Below, piece by piece: positions 59,291 through 64,000 of a stretch of 64,000 nucleotides of DNA. The position numbers were made by a program, and so were the translations under genes. Numbering within the stretch: the stretch's first letter is position 1; each line of letters begins with the position of its first letter. The notes under the pieces were generated by a model, which did no database searches, was not told where the DNA came from, and was given only the letters and a program-made list of their open reading frames with translations. This DNA is from Streptomyces coeruleorubidus (GTDB taxonomy: Bacteria > Actinomycetota > Actinomycetes > Streptomycetales > Streptomycetaceae), in assembly GCF_008705135.1 (NCBI RefSeq), contig NZ_CP023694.1:8965001-9029000 (forward strand), written 5' to 3'.

Positions 59291-60532
59291 ATGCGCGTGG
59301 TGATCATGACGGCGGGATCGCGCGGCGACGTCGCGCCCTACACCGGGCTGGGCGCGGGGCTGGCGCGAAGCGGGCACGAGGTCACGCTCGTCACGCACGG
59401 CCTGTTCGAGCCGCTGACCGCCGGTTCCGGAGTGCGGTTCTGCCCGGCCCCGGTCGATCCGTACGCCATCTCGCGCTCCGACAGCGGCCGCAGCCTGCAC
59501 GCCAGCACCACAGGGCTCGGCAAGCTGCTGCGCGCGGTGTCGATGGCACGGTCCGCGGCCGAGGCGATGACCGACGCCCTGGTACAGGCGGCCCGCGGCG
59601 CGGACGCCGTCCTGGCCGCCGGTGCCGTGGCTCCGTTGGGCCGCGCCATCGCCGCGGGCCTGACCCTGCCCAGCCTGGGACTGTTCCTCCAACCCCAGCA
59701 TCCGACAAGCGAGTTCGGCGCGCCCATGCTCGGCGGCCGCTCGCTCGGTCCCGTGGGCAACCGCCTGGGCGGAGTGGCCGTCACCGCCGCCGTCGACCGG
59801 GTCTTCACGCAGGCCATGCGCCGGCTGCGCACCCGGCACGGGATGACCCTGCCTGGCGCGTCCGTGCTCCGCCGTAGCCATGAGCGGGCACGGTGGCCCG
59901 TGCTGCACGGCTTCAGCGAACTGGTGGTGCTCCGCCCCCGGGACTGGCGGCCCGGACTGGAGATCGCCGGGTACTGGTGGCCGTACGACACCCGCCCACT
60001 GCCCGGGGAGCTGGAGGAGTTCCTCGCCGCCGGGCCCGCCCCGGTCTTCGTCGGGCTGGGCAGCGCCACCGTGCCCGACCCGGAACACCTCAGCGGCGAG
60101 ATCGTGCGCGCCCTGCGTGCGGCGGGGCTGCGCGGCGTGATCCAGCAGGGGTGGGCGGGCCTCGCCGCCGACGCCGACGACGTGATCACGGTCGGCGACG
60201 TGCCGCACGCGTCGCTGTTCCCCCGGACGGCCGCCGTGGTCCACCACGCCGGGGCGGGCACCACCGCCGCCGTGCTGCGTGCGGGAGTCCCCACCGTGCC
60301 GGTGCCCGTGCAGTTCGACGGCGGCTTCTGGGCGTCCCGTCTCGTCGCGCTGGGCACCGCACCCCGCGCCGTCCCGCTGCGCCGCCTCACCGCCGAAGTC
60401 CTCGCCCCCGCCCTGCGCCGCGCCACGAGCGACCCCGCCTACCGCCACCGCGCCCAGGCCCTGGCACGCCGACTGGCCCAGGAGGACGGCGTGGCACCGG
60501 TGCTGGCCGCGCTCGACCGCCTCGCGCCGTGA
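59291..60532 (+). CDS. GT1-family (MGT/UGT-type) glycosyltransferase
   Basis: 413 residues. N-terminal acceptor lobe MRVVIMTAGSRGDVAPYTGLGAGLARSGHEVTLVTH. C-terminal nucleotide-sugar lobe with PAPVFVGLGSATV, the signature VGDVPHASLFPRTAAVVHHAGAGTTAAVLRAGVP and VPVQFDGGFWASRL. Similar to macrolide or sterol-type glycosyltransferases. Acceptor unknown. It converges on the LacI regulator with a 12-base gap. Confidence 0.88.
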   Translation: MRVVIMTAGSRGDVAPYTGLGAGLARSGHEVTLVTHGLFEPLTAGSGVRFCPAPVDPYAISRSDSGRSLHASTTGLGKLLRAVSMARSAAEAMTDALVQAARGADAVLAAGAVAPLGRAIAAGLTLPSLGLFLQPQHPTSEFGAPMLGGRSLGPVGNRLGGVAVTAAVDRVFTQAMRRLRTRHGMTLPGASVLRRSHERARWPVLHGFSELVVLRPRDWRPGLEIAGYWWPYDTRPLPGELEEFLAAGPAPVFVGLGSATVPDPEHLSGEIVRALRAAGLRGVIQQGWAGLAADADDVITVGDVPHASLFPRTAAVVHHAGAGTTAAVLRAGVPTVPVPVQFDGGFWASRLVALGTAPRAVPLRRLTAEVLAPALRRATSDPAYRHRAQALARRLAQEDGVAPVLAALDRLAP

Positions 60533-60544
60533 CCGGCGACCGGC

Positions 60545-61573
60545 TCACGACAGCGGCACCGTCGACCCCCTGATCACCACCCGGCAGGGCAGGGTCTCGA
60601 TTCCCGACCGCCGCGTGCCGGCGATCGCCGTGAACAGGGCGTGCGCCGCCGCGCGACCGACCTGTTCGAGGTTCATGTCGACACTGGTCAGCGGCGGTCG
60701 GGACGCCGACGTCAGGACACGCCAGTTGTCGAAGCCCATCACCGCCACGTCCTCCGGCACCCGGTGGCCGCGCTCGCGCAACACGTCCATGACGCCCCGG
60801 GCGATCTGGTCGCTGCCGCACAGCACAGCGTCCACGTCCGGGTGCCGGTCGAGCAGCATCGCCGTGGCCGCCCGGCCCCAGCCCTCCGACCACGCCCCGA
60901 ACCGCGGCTCGCCGACCAGCGCCAGGCCGGCGTCGGCGAGCGCGGCCCGGGCGCCCTCGGCCCGCTCCCGCGCCGCGCCGTAGCCGGGGTCGCCGGTGAT
61001 GTGCGCGATGCGAGTACGGCCGCAGGCCAGCAGATGGTCGATCGCGATGCGGCCCGCGCCGACGCTGTCCGGGACGATGGACAGGTCCTCCGGATCCTCC
61101 GACGGCGCGTACGCGTAGACGACGGGGACGGGCAGCTCGCGTCCCAGGGACGGACGCGGATCGGTCCGGCTGCCGACCACGATGAGGCCGTCGACCCGGC
61201 GGCCCAGCAACGCGCGGACATGGTGCTGCTCGCGGATCGCGTCCCCCCGGGCGTCACACAGGAACACCGCGACCTCGCCCGCTCCGAAGGCGTCCTCGGC
61301 ACCCATCAGTATCGGGATCCCGAACCGGCCCTCCAGGTCGCTGGTGAGCAGCCCCACCGTGCCCGTCCGCCCGGCCAGCAGGCCCCGGGCCACCTGGTTG
61401 GGCCGGAACGCCAGCCGCTCGGCCGCCTCGATGACCCGTTCCCTGGTCTCCGCCCGTACCTGGCTGCGGCCGTTGAGAGCCTTGGACGCCGTGGCGATCG
61501 ACACGCCCGCCAGCCGGGCGACATCGCTGAGCGTGGCGGGCTGCGAACGAGCGGGGCGGGTGGCCTCTGCCAT
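60545..61573 (-). CDS. LacI-family regulator
   Basis: 342 residues from ATG 61573 (AGGAGA upstream). The HTH/hinge is TLSDVARLAGVSIATASKALNGRSQVRAETRERVIEAAE at the N-terminus, followed by a periplasmic-binding-like domain (GTVGLLTSDLEGRFGIPILMG). It should repress the divergent sugar ABC transporter in the absence of its inducer. A 16-bp palindrome at the transporter's +1 is its likely operator. Confidence 0.93.
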   Translation of the reverse strand: MAEATRPARSQPATLSDVARLAGVSIATASKALNGRSQVRAETRERVIEAAERLAFRPNQVARGLLAGRTGTVGLLTSDLEGRFGIPILMGAEDAFGAGEVAVFLCDARGDAIREQHHVRALLGRRVDGLIVVGSRTDPRPSLGRELPVPVVYAYAPSEDPEDLSIVPDSVGAGRIAIDHLLACGRTRIAHITGDPGYGAARERAEGARAALADAGLALVGEPRFGAWSEGWGRAATAMLLDRHPDVDAVLCGSDQIARGVMDVLRERGHRVPEDVAVMGFDNWRVLTSASRPPLTSVDMNLEQVGRAAAHALFTAIAGTRRSGIETLPCRVVIRGSTVPLS

Positions 61574-61679
61574 GAGAGTTCTCCTGTCTCGTCTCGCGTC
61601 ACACACTACGCGACGGGTTTCGGTCGAGCGGCTCTCAGTGGTTTCGGTGATTGGCCAAGAGCCGTCTGCTACAGGGGGA

Positions 61680-61726
61680 TTGACGGGCGGTGAGTCGAGT
61701 TCTAGCGTCTCAGAAAGCCTTTTCTG
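61680..61726 (+). promoter_or_regulatory. ABC promoter with LacI-type operator
   Basis: TTGACG (61680-61685), a 17-base spacer and TAGCGT (61703-61708) make a near-consensus promoter. CAGAAAGCCTTTTCTG (61711-61726), with perfect 6-bp arms, covers the transcription start. This is the expected operator of the divergent LacI regulator. Confidence 0.75.
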
Positions 61727-61817
61727 TTTCTTTTCGCCGCTCAGTTCAGTGCCACCACAGCCATCGTCCCGACCGGCAGGCCCGCGCACGGTCCGCCGCG
61801 ACACGAGGGGATCGACC

Positions 61818-63134
61818 ATGGGGAGCACGGCCGGACCACGTGGACACCTGCGCCGCCTAGTCACCGGCATCACCGCGCTGCTCGCCGCCGCGAGCCTGGT
61901 GACGGCCTGCGGGTCGGGGGACGGCGGCTCGGGCGGCGGGGGAGGAGGGGGAGCGGCGGATGCCAAGGGTGTCGACGACGGCACGAAGCTGACGATGTGG
62001 ACGCGTGCGGCGACCCGGCCGCAGAGCGAGGCCCTGGTCGCGGCGTACAACGCGAGCCACAAGAACAAGATCGAGCTGACGGTCGTCCCCACCGACGACT
62101 ACCAGGCCAAGGTCGGCGCGGCAGCCGGATCCAAGGACCTGCCCGACCTGTTCGCCTCCGACGTCGTGTTCGTGCCCAACTACACCTCCAGCGGCCTCTT
62201 CGCCGACCTGACCGAGCGCGTCGACGCCCTGCCCTTCGCCGAGCACCTCGCCCAGTCGCACATCAAGGCCGGCACGTACGAGGACAAGAAGTACGTGGTC
62301 CCGCACACCCTCGACCTGTCGGTGCTCTTCTACAACAAGGACCTCTACCGGAAGGCCGAGCTCGATCCCGAGAAGCCGCCCGCCACCCTGCGCGAGTGGG
62401 ACCGGCAGGCCCGGGCCGTGGACGCGCTGGGCGGCGGCGTCGACGGCACCTTCTTCGGCGGCAACTGCGGCGGCTGCGGCGTCTTCACCTGGTGGCCGTC
62501 CGTCTGGGCCGCCGGCGAGGACGTCCTGAACGAGGAGGGCACCGAGGCGAACCTCGCCTCCGGCGCCGCGAAGAAGGTCTACGACACGTACCGCGGCTGG
62601 GTGCGGGACGACATCGTCGCCCCCGGCGCGCGCGACGAGACGGGCACGACCTGGACCGGCGTCTTCCCCAAGGGCAAGGTCGGCGTGATGCCCATGCCGT
62701 CGACCACGCTCGGGCTCATGCCCGAGGACCTGGACCTCGGTGTCGCGCCCATCCCCGGACCCGACGGCGGCAAGTCCACCTTCGTCGGCGGCGACGCCAT
62801 CGGCATCTCCGCCACGAGTGAATCGGCCGACCAGGCCTGGAACTTCCTCGCCTGGTCCCTGGGCGACAAGGCCCAGGTCGATGTGGTCGCCGCGCACAAG
62901 GATGTGGTGGCCCGCACCGACCTCGCGTCCAACAAGCACTCGAAGGCCGACCCGCGGCTGGTCACCATCAATGAACTCGTCGCCCACGGCCGCACTCCGT
63001 ACGCCCTGAAGTTCGGACAGACCTTCAACGACCCCAACGGGCCCTGGCTGACCCTGATGCGAGGCGCGGTCTTCGGCGACGGGACGTCCGTCGGGAAGGA
63101 CAACGAGGCGGTCACCGCCTCCCTGGCCGACTGA
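61818..63134 (+). CDS. Sugar ABC transporter substrate-binding lipoprotein
   Basis: 438 residues from ATG 61818 (GAGGGG upstream). The lipobox is V-T-A-C near residue 31, followed by a Gly-rich linker. The fold is the carbohydrate SBP family: LTMWTRAATRPQSEALVAAYNA, DLPDLFASDV, YVVPHTLDLSVLFYNKDLY, GIS-type ADPRL. Next to the LacI regulator and permease, it captures a sugar from outside. The sugar cannot be told. A GNCGGC loop is unusual. Confidence 0.92.
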   Translation: MGSTAGPRGHLRRLVTGITALLAAASLVTACGSGDGGSGGGGGGGAADAKGVDDGTKLTMWTRAATRPQSEALVAAYNASHKNKIELTVVPTDDYQAKVGAAAGSKDLPDLFASDVVFVPNYTSSGLFADLTERVDALPFAEHLAQSHIKAGTYEDKKYVVPHTLDLSVLFYNKDLYRKAELDPEKPPATLREWDRQARAVDALGGGVDGTFFGGNCGGCGVFTWWPSVWAAGEDVLNEEGTEANLASGAAKKVYDTYRGWVRDDIVAPGARDETGTTWTGVFPKGKVGVMPMPSTTLGLMPEDLDLGVAPIPGPDGGKSTFVGGDAIGISATSESADQAWNFLAWSLGDKAQVDVVAAHKDVVARTDLASNKHSKADPRLVTINELVAHGRTPYALKFGQTFNDPNGPWLTLMRGAVFGDGTSVGKDNEAVTASLAD

Positions 63135-63179
63135 GCGCCTGGCCCCGCCCCCTTCCACGTCGTCCGGCAGAGGAGAGCC

Positions 63180-64000
63180 ATGCAGGTCAAGGCGCCCGAC
63201 CGAACGGCCGCCGAACCCCGAGTGCCACCCCGACGCCCGTCCCCGGCCGCCGCCCCGCGCTGGTGGCGGTCCCGCAGGGCCAAGGGCCTGGCCTATGCGG
63301 CCCCCACGGCCGTCTTCGTCGCGGTCTTCTTCCTGCTGCCGCTGCTGCTGGTGGGGCAGATGTCGCTCAGCGACTGGCCGCTGCTGGCGGGAGACCGCGG
63401 CGTCAACGCCCCCGAGAACTACAGCGACATCACCGGCAGCACCCTGTTCTGGCCCGCGATCCGCTTCACCCTTCTCTACACCGTCATCGTCACGGCCGTA
63501 CTCCTCGCCCTGGCGCTGGGCCTCGCCCTGCTCGTGCAGGAATCCCGCCCCGGAGCCGGCTTCTTCCGTACGGTCTACTTCCTGCCCAGCGCCCTCGGGC
63601 TGGCCTCCGCCTCCCTGCTGTTCTGGGGCCTTTACAGCCCCACCACCGGCCCCCTCAGCCGCCTGCCGGCGAAGCTCGGCCTGGTCGACGACCCGGTGTC
63701 CTTCCTCGGCACCCCGAACTCGGCCCTGCTGTCGACGGTCTTCCTCATCGTCTGGAAGTTCGCCGGCTTCTACATGCTGATCCTGCTCGTCGGCCTCCAG
63801 CGCATCCCGCACGAGGTGTACGAGGCGGCCCGGATGGACGGCGCCAGCCGCGGCCAGATCTTCCGCTCCATCACCCTGCCGCTGCTGCGGCCCTCCCTCG
63901 CCCTGTGCCTGCTGCTGTGCGTGACCGGCTCCCTGCTCGCCTTCGACCAGTTCTTCATCCTCACCAAGGGCGGGCCGGACAACAGCACAGTCACCATCGT
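63180..64000 (+). CDS. Sugar ABC transporter permease (partial)
   Basis: At least 273 residues from ATG 63180 (GAGGAGAG upstream), running off the right edge. A polar start of about 35 residues precedes six hydrophobic helices. The EAA loop EAARMDGASRGQIFRSITLPLL contacts the ATPase. MalF/UgpA-type permease. A second permease and perhaps an ATPase gene should follow outside the window. Confidence 0.92.
   Translation, partial: MQVKAPDRTAAEPRVPPRRPSPAAAPRWWRSRRAKGLAYAAPTAVFVAVFFLLPLLLVGQMSLSDWPLLAGDRGVNAPENYSDITGSTLFWPAIRFTLLYTVIVTAVLLALALGLALLVQESRPGAGFFRTVYFLPSALGLASASLLFWGLYSPTTGPLSRLPAKLGLVDDPVSFLGTPNSALLSTVFLIVWKFAGFYMLILLVGLQRIPHEVYEAARMDGASRGQIFRSITLPLLRPSLALCLLLCVTGSLLAFDQFFILTKGGPDNSTVTI

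Noticed and set aside
56054..60532. P450, HEAT, glycosyltransferase run as a biosynthetic cluster
   Set aside because: A terminator follows the P450 and there is no synthase or other scaffold enzyme nearby.

Overview
The window is very GC-rich, third codon positions are almost always G or C, GTG and TTG starts are common, and several genes appear to be read from leaderless transcripts. With twin-arginine-exported hydrolases, a GH46 chitosanase, an AA10 lytic polysaccharide monooxygenase, SpoIIE-type phosphatases, an ANTAR protein and F420-type luciferase-like oxidoreductases, this points to Streptomyces or a close relative. No species can be named from the sequence alone. I see no rRNA, tRNA, CRISPR array, prophage or intact insertion sequence. 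The only mobile-DNA trace is a decayed IS5-type transposase fragment near 15.5 kb.

Layout. 0-14 kb: a serine hydrolase, a secreted chymotrypsin-type protease with a C-terminal chitin-binding domain, a PhoD-type phosphatase, a nucleotidyltransferase-BON-metallophosphoesterase operon, a small membrane protein beside a giant CtpI-like P-type ATPase, an SRPBCC protein, a flavodoxin-like protein and a YihY/BrkB membrane protein. 14-22 kb: a YjbR/HhH protein, a GNAT acetyltransferase with a CebR-type box inside its promoter, the transposase relic, a divergent anti-sigma kinase/SpoIIE phosphatase pair, a Tat-exported 2H phosphoesterase, an LPMO with a CebR-type box, and a sortase-anchored DUF1996 protein. 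22-28 kb: a TauE exporter behind a leader peptide, an MMPL transporter, an EamA transporter, the chitosanase with a CsnR-like operator, a small acidic orphan protein and an ankyrin protein. 28-34 kb: two large GAF/PAS/SpoIIE phosphatases flanking a GAF-ANTAR regulator, with four 25-bp tandem repeats upstream of the first.

34-47 kb: envelope and lipoprotein genes, an LLM oxidoreductase/SRPBCC operon, a lipid-kinase-like protein, a secreted D-Ala-D-Ala carboxypeptidase-like protein, a two-component system, an ABM monooxygenase and a TIGR01777 epimerase divergent across a strong palindrome, another lipoprotein, and two small proteins. 47-55 kb: phosphoglucomutase, a zinc-ribbon protein, an ArsR-like regulator divergent from a flavin reductase-like protein with an operator between them, a second SRPBCC paralogue, a secreted V8-like protease, and a NADAR-domain protein lacking the usual active-site Glu. 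55-64 kb: an LLM oxidoreductase divergent from a P450, a HEAT-repeat protein, a glycosyltransferase, and a LacI regulator divergent from a sugar ABC transporter cut off by the right edge.

How the parts fit: secreted polymer attack (LPMO, chitosanase, proteases, phosphatase) and sugar uptake carry recognisable carbohydrate-type operators (two CebR-type boxes, one CsnR-like box, one LacI-type operator on a clear TTGACG/TAGCGT promoter). A second theme is stress and partner-switch signalling (one RsbW-like kinase, three SpoIIE phosphatases, one ANTAR protein, BON and SRPBCC proteins). No single obviously new multi-gene system stands out. The strongest leads are the CebR-type box at 14.73 kb, the leaderless leader peptide before tauE, the degenerate NADAR protein, the promoter repeat arrays, and the orphan palindromes at 44.68 and 50.61 kb.
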